Origin: a bacterium
GTDB taxonomy: Bacteria > Auribacterota > Auribacteria > Auribacterales > Auribacteraceae
Reading direction: 5' to 3'
Assembly: GCA_018435605.1 (NCBI GenBank)
Contig: JAHDNF010000008.1
Location: 127,192 to 191,191, forward strand
DNA length: 64,000 nucleotides
A program made the translations under genes and the position numbers. Shown piece after piece: positions 9,975-19,524 of this stretch. Each line of letters opens with the position of its first letter. The stretch's first letter is position 1. The notes under the pieces were generated by a model. The model searched no databases. It was not told the DNA's origin and saw only the letters and a list, made by a program, of their open reading frames with translations.

Positions 9975-12080
9975 ATGCATAAATTTGCTTCCACACTCCA
10001 TAATGTTCCTTTGTTTGATGATTTCGATGATAGGGAAATCGACGAAATAGCGCCGTACTTCAAATTGGTCAAAATAAAAAACAATCGCAATGTCGTGAAG
10101 TTTAACGAAGAAGGCGAATTGCTTTATATTTTGAAGTATGGACAGGTAAAGGTGCTGATACCTAATGATATAGGCGATGATGATCAGGTTGTTGCGACTC
10201 TAGGGCCGGGAAAATATTTTGGAGAGATGTCGCTGATGACCGGCGAACCTGTATCGGCAACAGTCAAAACATCTCTGGACAGCGAATTCCTCACCCTCGA
10301 CAGGGAAAAGTTTCAGTTACTGCTTAAAAGATATTCAAAACTTTCGTATAAAATAAGTATGATTCTTGCCAAAAGACTGCGGGAAAGGAATATAACTAAC
10401 CGTCAACGGGTCTTGCCTGAAAAGGTGGGCGTCTTTGCTGATGACGATATGACTTCCGCTCGAATCAGTTGTCTGCTGGGATTGTCGTTATATTTGGAAG
10501 GTCTCGACCGTGTGCTTATTCTGGACATCCAATATAGTAACGAAGATTTTTTAAAAGAGTTCGGATTTGTAGAAGCACAGGAAAAGTTGGCTTCATATAT
10601 ATCTACCCATGATATTGGTACTGAACTCAAATCGATGCAAGGCGTGTTATATGAATATACCCATAAAGAATCATTGATCAATAAGATCCCTCGCAAACAA
10701 ATGCTCTATGAAAGCAGATATAAACGGAAATTGTCAGGCGAAAAATACAGTTATTTGCCCGGTGTTTATGTTCTTCAGGTTTATGAGAGTAATTATAACA
10801 ATATTATAGCAATAGATCATTTATCACCTTTGCTGGGACTTGTTGCGGAGATTTATGATGTAGTAATACTCAATGTGGGATCGAAAGTGACGGGACTTTG
10901 CGCAAAGGCTATCTCTCAGTCGGATATGTGTCTATTGATAGGGGAAAAAAGACCTGACGATCTTGTTAATCTCGGAAAAAAAACACATGAAATTTCCATG
11001 CTGGAAGATTGGAATATAAAAAGTCCGGCAATGGTTTTGTTTCCGTCGCAAGAATCGCCGGTTATGTCATTTGAAGATATAAAAAAAATCTTTGAATTCG
11101 ATGATATGGTCATAAGGAATTTTCCATCGTCCAAATATGATTTTTCAAAGGTGAGCTTCAAACCGGATGATCATTTCTCGAACGGATCGTTAAATAGGGT
11201 AATGGCTAGTATTGCCCGTGAAATTACGGGTAAGACGATCGGTTTGGCACTCGGCGGAGGCGGAGCCCGCGGATATGCGCATATAGGCGCTCTAAAATTG
11301 CTTGAAGAAGAACATATTCCGATTGATATTGTAGCAGGTAGCAGTATGGGGTCGCTTATCGGAGCGGCGTACTGTATGACCGGTTCCGCGGTAGAAACCG
11401 AAAGAATAATTCGCAAAGAACTGGCGGAACATCCCAATATATTTGATTTTACAGTACCTTTAAGATCGTTTGTGCGAGGAAAACGAATTTCTAGAGTGGC
11501 AAAAAATATTTTCGGCGATATGACTTTCAGCGATATGGTGATACCGTTTTATGTGGTTTGTGTCGATCTGATCACCGGCGAGGAAGTGATCATAAATGAT
11601 GGGCCTGTGCATCTTGCCGTGATGGCCAGTTCAGCTATACCGGGTATTTTTAAGCCGGTCAGATGGCATGATAAGTATCTGGTTGACGGATCGGTAATAA
11701 ATAAGGTTCCGGCAAATGTTTTAAACAAGTATAAGGCTGATCTGGTGATATCGGTAAATGTCACTCCCGATAGAGAACAGTTTGCCAAGAAGAATGGCCG
11801 GAAATCCAATACCTTAAGCGGCATGTTACGGCGATGGAGTTTTTTACGAGATTTACTTGACGAACCGAGCGTTTTTCAGATTATTACACGGTCGTTAAGT
11901 ATAACAAATACTCAGATGTCGCGAGTGGGAGCGCAATTCACCAATTTTGAGATAAAACCGGCGATCGAAAAATTCGATTTTTTAAATTTCAAGAATTTTG
12001 ACCCGATAGTTAAAGCTGGGGAACAGGCGACCCGAAAAAATATTTCCGTTCTCAAAAACCTTATTTTTTCTGTAAAATAA
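9975..12080 (+). CDS. Cyclic-nucleotide-binding domain / patatin-like phospholipase fusion
   Basis: A 701-residue protein. Residues ~10-140 form a cyclic nucleotide-binding domain (GPGKYFGEMSLMTGEPVSA is the typical phosphate-binding cassette, although the usual R-S-A is replaced by V-S-A). Residues ~150-400 form an alpha/beta domain that looks like a ParA/MinD-type ATPase without a Walker A motif. Residues ~415-690 are a patatin lipase domain: GGGGARG oxyanion loop, GSSMG nucleophile elbow with Ser457, and DGS with Asp571 for the Ser-Asp dyad. This is the general layout of bacterial NTE-type lysophospholipases, with a nucleotide-sensing domain in front of an esterase. It probably acts on membrane phospholipids at the cytoplasmic face. 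A weak Shine-Dalgarno (AAGGAA) precedes the ATG, and the gene follows 9254-9958 closely. Confidence 0.9.
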   Translation: MHKFASTLHNVPLFDDFDDREIDEIAPYFKLVKIKNNRNVVKFNEEGELLYILKYGQVKVLIPNDIGDDDQVVATLGPGKYFGEMSLMTGEPVSATVKTSLDSEFLTLDREKFQLLLKRYSKLSYKISMILAKRLRERNITNRQRVLPEKVGVFADDDMTSARISCLLGLSLYLEGLDRVLILDIQYSNEDFLKEFGFVEAQEKLASYISTHDIGTELKSMQGVLYEYTHKESLINKIPRKQMLYESRYKRKLSGEKYSYLPGVYVLQVYESNYNNIIAIDHLSPLLGLVAEIYDVVILNVGSKVTGLCAKAISQSDMCLLIGEKRPDDLVNLGKKTHEISMLEDWNIKSPAMVLFPSQESPVMSFEDIKKIFEFDDMVIRNFPSSKYDFSKVSFKPDDHFSNGSLNRVMASIAREITGKTIGLALGGGGARGYAHIGALKLLEEEHIPIDIVAGSSMGSLIGAAYCMTGSAVETERIIRKELAEHPNIFDFTVPLRSFVRGKRISRVAKNIFGDMTFSDMVIPFYVVCVDLITGEEVIINDGPVHLAVMASSAIPGIFKPVRWHDKYLVDGSVINKVPANVLNKYKADLVISVNVTPDREQFAKKNGRKSNTLSGMLRRWSFLRDLLDEPSVFQIITRSLSITNTQMSRVGAQFTNFEIKPAIEKFDFLNFKNFDPIVKAGEQATRKNISVLKNLIFSVK

Positions 12081-12135
12081 TGAATATATCTTATATAACT
12101 CAGTCTGAATATAATATATAGCAGGAGGGTTTAAA

Positions 12136-12468
12136 ATGATAAAAAAGTATTCGGTATTGATGTTTATAATTTGTTGTTTTGCCTGCAATACTTTTGCTCA
12201 GGAAGAAATGGTTGTAAGAGGCCAGCTTACAGAAATAGAAGACGATGTATATTATATAGAAGAAGACGATGGGACAACAATTCAACTCCGTTTTGATTTT
12301 CAGAGTAAATTTTATCTAGACCGTAAAGAAATGGACGTCATTGTGTTAAGGGACTATATTTTGCCAATGCCGGTTACAGTGTATTATTATTATCTAGACG
12401 GAGGGTATTACGTTGATACGTTTTTTGCGTCATCCAATCTGGGAGAACTTGATTTTAACTTGGATTGA
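12136..12468 (+). CDS. Small secreted hypothetical protein
   Basis: A 110-residue protein with a clear signal peptide (hydrophobic residues 6-20, cleavage likely after TFA near residue 21). The mature part is acidic, rich in Tyr/Asp/Glu and probably beta-stranded, with no cysteine or catalytic motif. A strong GGAGGG Shine-Dalgarno precedes the ATG by 6-7 bases, which supports a real gene. It follows the patatin gene by 55 bases and faces the dehydrogenase gene convergently. The function is unknown; a small periplasmic protein is the most that can be said. Confidence 0.7.
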   Translation: MIKKYSVLMFIICCFACNTFAQEEMVVRGQLTEIEDDVYYIEEDDGTTIQLRFDFQSKFYLDRKEMDVIVLRDYILPMPVTVYYYYLDGGYYVDTFFASSNLGELDFNLD

Positions 12469-12508
12469 TGGAGTACTGTTTTTCGATTTTCTCTGATTCC
12501 ATTCAAAA

Positions 12509-13489
12509 TTATTGTTCAAAAGTAAGTATAACTTTCACGTTTGAACCGTCATTGGCATTTAAAAATGCATCCTGCCATCTGTCGATATGATAAGTTTTGC
12601 TGATCATTTTTTCCAAAGGAATATTATGTGTTTGTAAAAATTTGATCGCTGGCTGGAAATGGCCGCATCGTGAACCGATAATAGTTATTTCATTGATAAC
12701 GATGGGGGCTAGGTTGAAATCAGATAAATCGGATATAGTGCTTTTAAGAACTACAATCCCTTCCGGTTTAACTAAATTTAAGGCGTCTTCAAATCCTTTT
12801 TTTGATCCTGTAGCCTCAATTACATAATCATATTTCTGATGGTCTACGCTATCGATATTGTTTTGTTTTTTAATCAATGGCGATGAAACAATATCCATTT
12901 TATTTTTATGATGACCGAAAAGAGTTATCGGCATGATACCCAGAGCAGTGAATATCATGGCAATTATAAGTCCTAGTTTGCCGTCCCCGAGAATAGCCGC
13001 ATTGCTTTCAGGGTGAATATCAATCTGATGTATGATTCTCAATCCTGCGGCCAACGGTTCGATAAACACGGCCTGCTCATCTGATATAGAATCAGGTAAA
13101 AGGAAACAATTTTTTTCAGGCAGTGTGATGTAGTGAGCGAAACATCCGTCTTTATTGAAAATACCAAGTACCGACCGGTTAGGACAATGTTCTTTGCGAT
13201 CACGTTTACACCAAAAACAGTCGCCACATCCGATATTGATTTCCCCTACAACACGTTTACCTATCAGGTCGGTTGAGTCGGCACAAATAACTTCTCCGAC
13301 GAACTCGTGCCCAAGGATTCCATGAAATTTCATATATCCTTTGATAATTTCAAGATCGGTATTGCAAATACCTGCTTTGCTTACCTTTATAAGACACTCA
13401 CCGGTTTTTCTGACAGGAAGGGGAACATGATGTAGGTTTAGATTGTTTTTATGATCTAAAATGATTGCTTTCATTGTATTAGCCTGCAT
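12509..13489 (-). CDS. Zinc-dependent medium-chain alcohol dehydrogenase-like protein
   Basis: An MDR-superfamily oxidoreductase. I choose the ATG at 13489 because AAAGGAT sits 7 bases before it. The frame extends further upstream, but that would need a start inside the preceding gene. Numbered from this start, the catalytic zinc ligands are C42 (GICNTD) and H61/E62 (GHE), and the structural zinc cysteines are C88, C91, C94 and C102. The Rossmann segment has GDGKLG, a variant of GxGxxG. The length (326 aa) is slightly short for the family. It probably oxidises an alcohol or polyol with NAD(P); the substrate cannot be read. It overlaps the neighbourhood of the membrane protein gene whose stop is at 13504, so the two are likely coupled. 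Confidence 0.88.
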   Translation of the reverse strand: MQANTMKAIILDHKNNLNLHHVPLPVRKTGECLIKVSKAGICNTDLEIIKGYMKFHGILGHEFVGEVICADSTDLIGKRVVGEINIGCGDCFWCKRDRKEHCPNRSVLGIFNKDGCFAHYITLPEKNCFLLPDSISDEQAVFIEPLAAGLRIIHQIDIHPESNAAILGDGKLGLIIAMIFTALGIMPITLFGHHKNKMDIVSSPLIKKQNNIDSVDHQKYDYVIEATGSKKGFEDALNLVKPEGIVVLKSTISDLSDFNLAPIVINEITIIGSRCGHFQPAIKFLQTHNIPLEKMISKTYHIDRWQDAFLNANDGSNVKVILTFEQ

Positions 13490-13503
13490 AGGGTGTATCC
13501 TTT

Positions 13504-15327
13504 CTATAAAACGCAAAGGTATCGCCATTGAGAGTTTTTATCGATACTGTGCATACGAAAAATGAATATTTTCCTCGGAGGCAGAAATGTAGTCATTCCA
13601 AAAATATAGTTTTGATCATCCGTGAATGCATCCGCAAAAATATTTTTTGAACAAATGATTGTATTATCAGGAATTGCAGTAACCCAAAAATTCGCATATT
13701 TGTTTTTTAAACTATAACCCGATATATCCTGTAAATGCAGTTTGTTAATAAAAATATAGTCATCTGAGGGTAAAGAAAGGTTAAAACCGGTTGTTTTGTC
13801 GGGTGTCCTGTGAGGATTCATATTGAAACCGCGATATTCCTCGAACACCGGCCTGAAATATCTAACCCTTAAAATATCGTCATGCCACAATAGGTTAAGT
13901 GAATGATAAATGATAAATTCATAAAAAAAATCTTTTTTATAAAAAATACCTGTGTCATCGAGTGTCTGTTCAAAAATATCACACATTTCTTTTTGATTTT
14001 CATCGCTATAGTCGAATAAATAAAATGGTTTTTCCGATTGTACAACTTGGTGTGTGTATTTATCGTATCTATCTACACCGCTGATAGGAGACAGGATTAT
14101 TCGTTCATCGGATAAAAAAACGAGTTTGTATGTCAACCAGAAATCGGCGAATCCGAATGTCATCTGTTTATCTATAAGATATTTTTGTAGCCCTGAGTAG
14201 TCTTTTTTCTCATCAGTAGCGGATATTACGCTGTGAAGGTTATAAAATAAAAATATACAAAGAAGTATTATTGATAGATACAAAGATTTAAAACGTATAT
14301 ATGACAAAAAAAAGGACAGTGCAAATGGCGTAATAAAGCAAAGTGGAAGTAAATGCCTTACCGGATGTGCATGGATTGCTGTAGATAATAAAAATATACC
14401 GAATACTACTATCAGAAATAAAGAGAAAATCCATTCAACCGATTTTTTACTTTGTTTTTGTATATTCCTGAAAAATTGGAAGAATAAAAAAGAAAATGCC
14501 GCTAAATAGAGAATAATAACCGGGTATCTCAGAATCAAACGGTTGTTATAAACCGCGAAAAATTTAAAAAATTCCGATGAAAACAAACTTTCAAAAAACG
14601 AAATATTTTTAAAATACGGTACGCTGTATTCGCTTAAGGGGTTGTAATAAATCCAGTTTTGTTCCAATCCAATCCAGTAAGGAATACTTCCTATAAAAAA
14701 ACAAATACTCCACAAGATAAATTTTTCAAGAAGCATGAAAGCGCTTTTATTTTCGGTATTTATCTCAAAAAGGGTAAAAACGTACAATGAGATAAAAAAG
14801 GCAATACAATATATAAACATCGGATGCAGATAAAAGCCGAATCCGGACATAATGCCGATACAATAAAATTTAAAATTGGTCGGTATAGCGTAATATTTGT
14901 TTATCATCCAGAAGAATAAAGCGATATAAACCAGAAATAGATGATAAACACAGTATCCGGGTATTGTTACAAATGAATAAGGCGGGAACATCATAATTAA
15001 AGCGACAATGATTGTCGTTTGTTTGCTAAGAACTGATTTGGCAAACAAAACTACCACAATATAAAAGATACAAGAAATAAACAGCATATATAGTTTAAAC
15101 GCGAAAAGCGTAGAGTTAAAGAAATAAAAGAAAACAGAAAGGAAATAAGCAGGAAAGGAACCTAAATAGGAATGTCCGTAAAAAAATAGAGGTTTTTCTA
15201 GTCCGTGCAAAATGTGTTTTGCCATCAGACACATTACTGCTGTATCAGATGAAAAATGGTCGAATTTTTCAAATATTAAATATGCACGGTATAGTAACCC
15301 TGTGCAAATTATAAAAAAATAAATCAT
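13504..15327 (-). CDS. Polytopic membrane protein, GT-C glycosyltransferase-like
   Basis: A 607-residue protein with about 10-11 hydrophobic helices in the first 370 residues and a soluble C-terminal part of about 230 residues. An acidic residue in the first extracytoplasmic loop (SSDTA, D28), followed by an aromatic 'FFYGHSYLG' stretch, matches the general design of GT-C glycosyltransferases (PMT/ArnT/GT39 type), which use polyprenyl-phosphate sugars outside the membrane. The C-terminal region has no recognised motif. It sits 59 bases downstream of hisI and directly before the dehydrogenase. The family call rests on topology and the loop Asp, so it is tentative. Confidence 0.7.
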   Translation of the reverse strand: MIYFFIICTGLLYRAYLIFEKFDHFSSDTAVMCLMAKHILHGLEKPLFFYGHSYLGSFPAYFLSVFFYFFNSTLFAFKLYMLFISCIFYIVVVLFAKSVLSKQTTIIVALIMMFPPYSFVTIPGYCVYHLFLVYIALFFWMINKYYAIPTNFKFYCIGIMSGFGFYLHPMFIYCIAFFISLYVFTLFEINTENKSAFMLLEKFILWSICFFIGSIPYWIGLEQNWIYYNPLSEYSVPYFKNISFFESLFSSEFFKFFAVYNNRLILRYPVIILYLAAFSFLFFQFFRNIQKQSKKSVEWIFSLFLIVVFGIFLLSTAIHAHPVRHLLPLCFITPFALSFFLSYIRFKSLYLSIILLCIFLFYNLHSVISATDEKKDYSGLQKYLIDKQMTFGFADFWLTYKLVFLSDERIILSPISGVDRYDKYTHQVVQSEKPFYLFDYSDENQKEMCDIFEQTLDDTGIFYKKDFFYEFIIYHSLNLLWHDDILRVRYFRPVFEEYRGFNMNPHRTPDKTTGFNLSLPSDDYIFINKLHLQDISGYSLKNKYANFWVTAIPDNTIICSKNIFADAFTDDQNYIFGMTTFLPPRKIFIFRMHSIDKNSQWRYLCVL

Positions 15328-15386
15328 TTTTCACCGACTTACCATACTTTATAAAAATACTGATAAATATGACCGCAGAAAAGAGA

Positions 15387-15770
15387 TTATTTCTTATATA
15401 TCTGATCAGGATCGAATACTTTTTCGCCAACAGTTTCGGTGGATCCGTCTTTATTGACTTTTGTGTAAAAGCATGAGCGATATCCCACATGACAAGCGCC
15501 GCCATGTTGTTTTACCTTAATTAACAAAGTGTCTGCATCACAATCGTAGAAGATTTCTTTGACCTCCTGAATATGCCCTGAAGATTCGCCTTTGATCCAG
15601 TATTTCTGCCTAGAGCGGCTCCAAAAGTTGGTTTTACCTGTTTCCACAGTGGCTATTACAGCATCTTTATTCATGTATGCCATCATCAAAACAGTGTTGT
15701 CGTCTACATCCTGAATTATCGCCGGTATCAAACCGTCGCTATTGTATTTTAAATTATCTGCAAAACTCAT
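15387..15770 (-). CDS. hisI: Phosphoribosyl-AMP cyclohydrolase
   Basis: A 127-residue HisI that opens the purine ring of PR-AMP (third step of histidine synthesis). Characteristic features are AYMNKDA, the [11 protein letters not shown] block, the DCDADTLL metal-binding Asp cluster and the two cysteines in [12 protein letters not shown]. It is monofunctional: there is no fused HisE pyrophosphohydrolase domain, so hisE must be elsewhere. Its ATG overlaps the hisF stop (ATGA), typical of translational coupling, and it is the last his gene of the cluster. Confidence 0.96.
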   Translation of the reverse strand: MSFADNLKYNSDGLIPAIIQDVDDNTVLMMAYMNKDAVIATVETGKTNFWSRSRQKYWIKGESSGHIQEVKEIFYDCDADTLLIKVKQHGGACHVGYRSCFYTKVNKDGSTETVGEKVFDPDQIYKK

Positions 15771-16522
15771 AATCGTACCGGAACTCCTTTCGATGCTAAA
15801 TATTCTTTACATTGACGTATACTTAACTCTTTATAATGAAATATAGATGCCGCAAGCACGGCATCAGCTTTGCCGTATTCGAACGCATCATATAAGTGGT
15901 CAAGTTTTCCCGCGCCGCCTGAGGCGATGACTGGAATTCTAATAGCGGTAGAAATTGACTTATTTAATTCATTGTCATACCCGTTTTTAGTGCCGTCGCA
16001 ATCCATGCTGGTAAGAAGAATCTCGCCTGCGCCTGCGCGTTCAACTTTCTTTGCCCATTCAACGGCATCTATGCCTGTGGGTGTGCGTCCTCCGTGTATA
16101 AAAACTTCCCAATGATCGCCCTGACGTTTAGCATCTATGGCAACAACAATACACTGTGAACCGAATTTTCTGGCGCTGTTTTTGACAAGTTTGATATCGT
16201 TTACCGCGGCGGTATTTATCGATACTTTATCCGCGCCTGCATTGAGCAGATTGCGAATGTCGTCGAGATTCCTAATTCCTCCGCCAACAGTTAGTGGAAT
16301 GAATATTTTTTCCGCGGTTTTTTCAACAACCTCAATAATGATATTGCGGTCATCCGAAGAAGCGGTTATGTCGAGGAACACAAGCTCGTCTGCGCCCATC
16401 TCGTCATATCTGCAAGCCGCTTCGACCGGATCACCTGCGTCGACAAGGTTTAAAAAATTAATTCCTTTGACCACCCGTCCCTTGTCAACGTCAAGACATG
16501 GGATTATTCGTTTTGCCAGCAT
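15767..16522 (-). CDS. hisF: Imidazole glycerol phosphate synthase, cyclase subunit
   Basis: A 251-residue (beta/alpha)8 barrel. The start [16 protein letters not shown] is canonical. The catalytic Asp residues are visible as D11 (CLDVD) and D130 (VVAIDAK), and two phosphate-binding loops end in TVGGGI and ASGGAG. It pairs with HisH to make IGP and AICAR from PRFAR. It overlaps hisA by 19 bases and hisI by 4, so the three are coupled. Confidence 0.97.
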   Translation of the reverse strand: MLAKRIIPCLDVDKGRVVKGINFLNLVDAGDPVEAACRYDEMGADELVFLDITASSDDRNIIIEVVEKTAEKIFIPLTVGGGIRNLDDIRNLLNAGADKVSINTAAVNDIKLVKNSARKFGSQCIVVAIDAKRQGDHWEVFIHGGRTPTGIDAVEWAKKVERAGAGEILLTSMDCDGTKNGYDNELNKSISTAIRIPVIASGGAGKLDHLYDAFEYGKADAVLAASIFHYKELSIRQCKEYLASKGVPVRL

Positions 16523-17232
16523 TTTATTACCTCATTCAGGTTAATAGCGCCTGTGTATAGTGCTTTACCGATTATCGCGCCTGTCAGGCCTTCTTTTACC
16601 AGTGGAACAAGTTTTTCGAGGTCTGCCGGTGAGCTTATCCCGCCTGAAGCGATAACCGAACCGGAAAAACCTTTTAGGATTTTCGTTAAACTGGAAATAT
16701 TGGGACCTGTAAGCATCCCGTCACGAGCGATGTCTGTAAAAATGATCTCACTGATACCGATTTCTTTCATTTTTTTCGCAAGTATTACAGCCTCAATGGA
16801 AGTAGTTTCGACCCATCCTTTGACTGCGACGAATCCGTTGTTGGCGTCGATGCCGGCGATAAAAATGTCTCCGTAAGTATCTATACAATTTCTAACAAAT
16901 TGTTCCGATTGTATCGCCATAGTTCCTATTATAATCTTATCTACGCCTATCGATATCAAAGTCTTTATATTATCCATAGTGCGGACGCCGCCGCCGAATT
17001 CGAGAACACCTGAAAACGCGCTTCGGATTTGTTCAAGCTGTTTTATATTTTTAGGACTGCCTTCGAAAGCTCCATCAAGATCAACCACATGAATACGCTT
17101 AGCGCCGGCTGTGTAGAACTGTTGGGCGATTTGAGCCGGATTATCGCTGTAAACAGTCTGTTGATCAGCTTTGCCTTGGCTAAGACGCACACATTTGGCG
17201 TTTTTCAGATCTATAGCCGGAATGATAATCAT
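16504..17232 (-). CDS. hisA: ProFAR isomerase (1-(5-phosphoribosyl)-5-[(5-phosphoribosylamino)methylideneamino]imidazole-4-carboxamide isomerase)
   Basis: A 242-residue (beta/alpha)8 barrel homologous to hisF. The start [10 protein letters not shown] carries catalytic Asp8, the second acid is D129 in AGIDANNG, and phosphate loops EFGGGV and ASGGIS are present. It performs the Amadori rearrangement of ProFAR to PRFAR, supplying the HisHF substrate. It begins 17 bases after hisH stops. Confidence 0.97.
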   Translation of the reverse strand: MIIIPAIDLKNAKCVRLSQGKADQQTVYSDNPAQIAQQFYTAGAKRIHVVDLDGAFEGSPKNIKQLEQIRSAFSGVLEFGGGVRTMDNIKTLISIGVDKIIIGTMAIQSEQFVRNCIDTYGDIFIAGIDANNGFVAVKGWVETTSIEAVILAKKMKEIGISEIIFTDIARDGMLTGPNISSLTKILKGFSGSVIASGGISSPADLEKLVPLVKEGLTGAIIGKALYTGAINLNEVIKCWQNE

Positions 17233-17249
17233 AGCTGAACAATCCTTTC

Positions 17250-17870
17250 TTACTTCTGACCGTATAAGGTGTGAAAATTCTTTAACATGGTAAGACCGGC
17301 ATTCTGACTTTTTTCAGGGTGAAACTGCATAGAGTACATCCGTGCGCCGTCCCATATCATTGAAGCAAAATTGACGCCGTAATCGGTACGTGCCGCTACA
17401 ATCCTGCTATCGGTCGGTTCGGTGTAATAGGAATGGACGAAATAAAATGATGCGCCGTCTTCTATGCCATTGAACAACGGACATTTTTTTCGATAAATCT
17501 TAAGCTGATTCCAACCCATATGGGGGACTTTCAGGTCGTCTGGAAACCGCCTTACCGTACCCGGAAAAATCCCTAATCCCGGTATATGTTTTCGGCTTTC
17601 TTCATGAGTGTCAAAAAGTATTTGATGACCGAGACAGATACCCAGATATGGTTTTCCCCGGAATATGTGTCTTCGTATAGCGGTATCAAGGTTTTTTTTG
17701 GTCAACGTACGCATACAATCATCGAAAGCGCCGACGCCGGGAAGAACGATAGCATGCGCTTTTTCTATATCGCTAGCTTTCGAGGTCAATATGACGGTTG
17801 CCCCGATGTGCTCGAAAGCCTTTATTACACTTTTAAGATTACCCATACCGTAATCGACGACTGTAATCAT
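17250..17870 (-). CDS. hisH: Imidazole glycerol phosphate synthase, glutamine amidotransferase subunit
   Basis: A 206-residue class I glutamine amidotransferase. The catalytic triad is intact: Cys79 in YLGICLGHQ, and His184 and Glu186 in FHPEK. The N-terminal DYGMGNL is typical. It supplies ammonia to HisF. It overlaps hisB by 4 bases. Confidence 0.97.
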   Translation of the reverse strand: MITVVDYGMGNLKSVIKAFEHIGATVILTSKASDIEKAHAIVLPGVGAFDDCMRTLTKKNLDTAIRRHIFRGKPYLGICLGHQILFDTHEESRKHIPGLGIFPGTVRRFPDDLKVPHMGWNQLKIYRKKCPLFNGIEDGASFYFVHSYYTEPTDSRIVAARTDYGVNFASMIWDGARMYSMQFHPEKSQNAGLTMLKNFHTLYGQK

Positions 17871-18460
17871 AAAACACCTTTGGTTGATGGAATGTTACCT
17901 TCAATACGGTTATCCATTTGGAGCGCGTGATCAAATGCCCGAGCAAAACTTTTGAACATTGATTCCGCTATATGATGCGCGTTGACACCATATAATGAAC
18001 GTATATGAATATTTATCTTACAATTATTCGCAAAAGCCCTGAAAAATTCTTCGAACAACTGAATCGGAATATCTTTTATACATTTATCAGCATCCGGTAC
18101 GTCAAATACGACAAACGGTCTGCCGCCCACGTCAACAGCTACTTCCACACGCGATTCGTCCATAGGCACGGCCGCGCAACCGTATCGGTTTATACCTTTT
18201 CTTTCGTTAAGAGCTTTATCAAATGCTTGACCGAGCGTAATACCAACATCCTCTACCGTGTGGTGATAATCGACGTCGATATCTCCTTTTGCTTTGACTG
18301 TAACGGTAAACTTTCCGTGTTTGGCAAATAGATCCAACATATGGTCAAAGAAGGGGATACCGGTATCTATATTACTTGTTCCGTTACCGTCGACCGCAAT
18401 GTCAACCATTATATCGGTTTCTTTGGTCTTACGTTCCAAATGTGCTTTTCTTTGTGACAT
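17867..18460 (-). CDS. hisB: Imidazoleglycerol-phosphate dehydratase
   Basis: A 197-residue monofunctional HisB that dehydrates IGP to imidazole acetol phosphate. The signature segments are visible: FFDHMLDLFAKHG near the N-terminus, DYHHTVEDVG in the middle, and VNAHHIAESMFKSFARA at the C-terminus, with the His/Glu residues that bind two Mn ions. There is no phosphatase domain, so histidinol-phosphatase is encoded elsewhere. It lies 5 bases after hisC. Confidence 0.97.
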   Translation of the reverse strand: MSQRKAHLERKTKETDIMVDIAVDGNGTSNIDTGIPFFDHMLDLFAKHGKFTVTVKAKGDIDVDYHHTVEDVGITLGQAFDKALNERKGINRYGCAAVPMDESRVEVAVDVGGRPFVVFDVPDADKCIKDIPIQLFEEFFRAFANNCKINIHIRSLYGVNAHHIAESMFKSFARAFDHALQMDNRIEGNIPSTKGVL

Positions 18461-18465
18461 GGTTA

Positions 18466-19524
18466 CTAAACCTGCTCCGTTATTTGTTTTACGGTTTCTA
18501 TAAAAATTTTCATTTCGTTTTCAGTGCCGATCGTTACTCTTATATACTGATCAACGCGAGGCTGATCAAAAAAACGAACAAGAATATTTTTGCTTAGTAG
18601 TTTTTCGTATATAAATCTAGCAGTAGCCTGTAATGGGCGCGCGAACAAAAAATTCGTTTGCGACGGCAAAACCTCAAACTGCAATGATTGCAACTGTTTT
18701 GCCGTTTGATCCCGTAGTGCTTTTATGGATTGTGCACGCGAGCGAACTTCATTCAGGTTTTCAACGGCTATTTTTCCTGCTAGAGCACTCAACCGGTTTA
18801 GATTATACGAATCTTTAATTTTCATCAAGCCTTTTATTACTGATTCGTCGGCTATAGCGAATCCTATACGCATACCAGCCAGTGAAAAAGACTTAGAAAA
18901 TGTTCGCGTAATAATAATATTTTTATTGTCTGCCAATAGATCCAGACATGAATCTTCTGCAAAATCCACATACGCTTCGTCTATAACCAATATGCCCCCA
19001 CAAGTATTTGCGAGACGAAGAAGATTTTTTTTATCTATATAATTTCCTGCGGGAACATTCGGATTCGGCACAAAACACACTTTCGCTTGTTGCGAGTAGG
19101 CTGTTTGCGGTATAGAAAAATCTTCCGTAAGGGCGCATTCTATAATTTTTGCAGACTGAGCTATAGCAAGCACCTTATATAATGAATACGTCGGATACAT
19201 CAGCAGTACACTATCGCCAGGGTCGACAAATGCCCTTATAATCATTGAAAGTATCTCGTCTGATCCGTTAGATGCGATAATATTATCCTTAGAAAACCCA
19301 TACGTTTTAGCAATGGCAATGCGTAAATCGTCACAAACGGGATCAGGGTACAACCGCAATTGCGCTCCGATGGCCTGTTTCAATCCGTCGATTACAGCTG
19401 ATGGAGGAGGATAGGGATTTTCATTAGTATTGAGTTTGATAACCCGCGCATCTTTAGGCTGAATACCAGGCACATAAGAATCCATGTCAGAGATATTTTT
19501 TCGAAACAGTAGATTTACGTTCAT
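18466..19524 (-). CDS. hisC: Histidinol-phosphate aminotransferase
   Basis: A PLP fold-type I aminotransferase of 352 residues. I take the ATG at 19524, which overlaps the hisD stop as ATGA; an in-frame GTG three codons upstream is the alternative. Visible blocks are KLNTNENPYPPP, the substrate-binding NPNVPAG loop, VIDEAYVDF with the PLP-binding Asp, and RTFSKSFSLAGMRIG with the Schiff-base Lys. It converts imidazole acetol phosphate to histidinol phosphate. Confidence 0.95.
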   Translation of the reverse strand: MNVNLLFRKNISDMDSYVPGIQPKDARVIKLNTNENPYPPPSAVIDGLKQAIGAQLRLYPDPVCDDLRIAIAKTYGFSKDNIIASNGSDEILSMIIRAFVDPGDSVLLMYPTYSLYKVLAIAQSAKIIECALTEDFSIPQTAYSQQAKVCFVPNPNVPAGNYIDKKNLLRLANTCGGILVIDEAYVDFAEDSCLDLLADNKNIIITRTFSKSFSLAGMRIGFAIADESVIKGLMKIKDSYNLNRLSALAGKIAVENLNEVRSRAQSIKALRDQTAKQLQSLQFEVLPSQTNFLFARPLQATARFIYEKLLSKNILVRFFDQPRVDQYIRVTIGTENEMKIFIETVKQITEQV

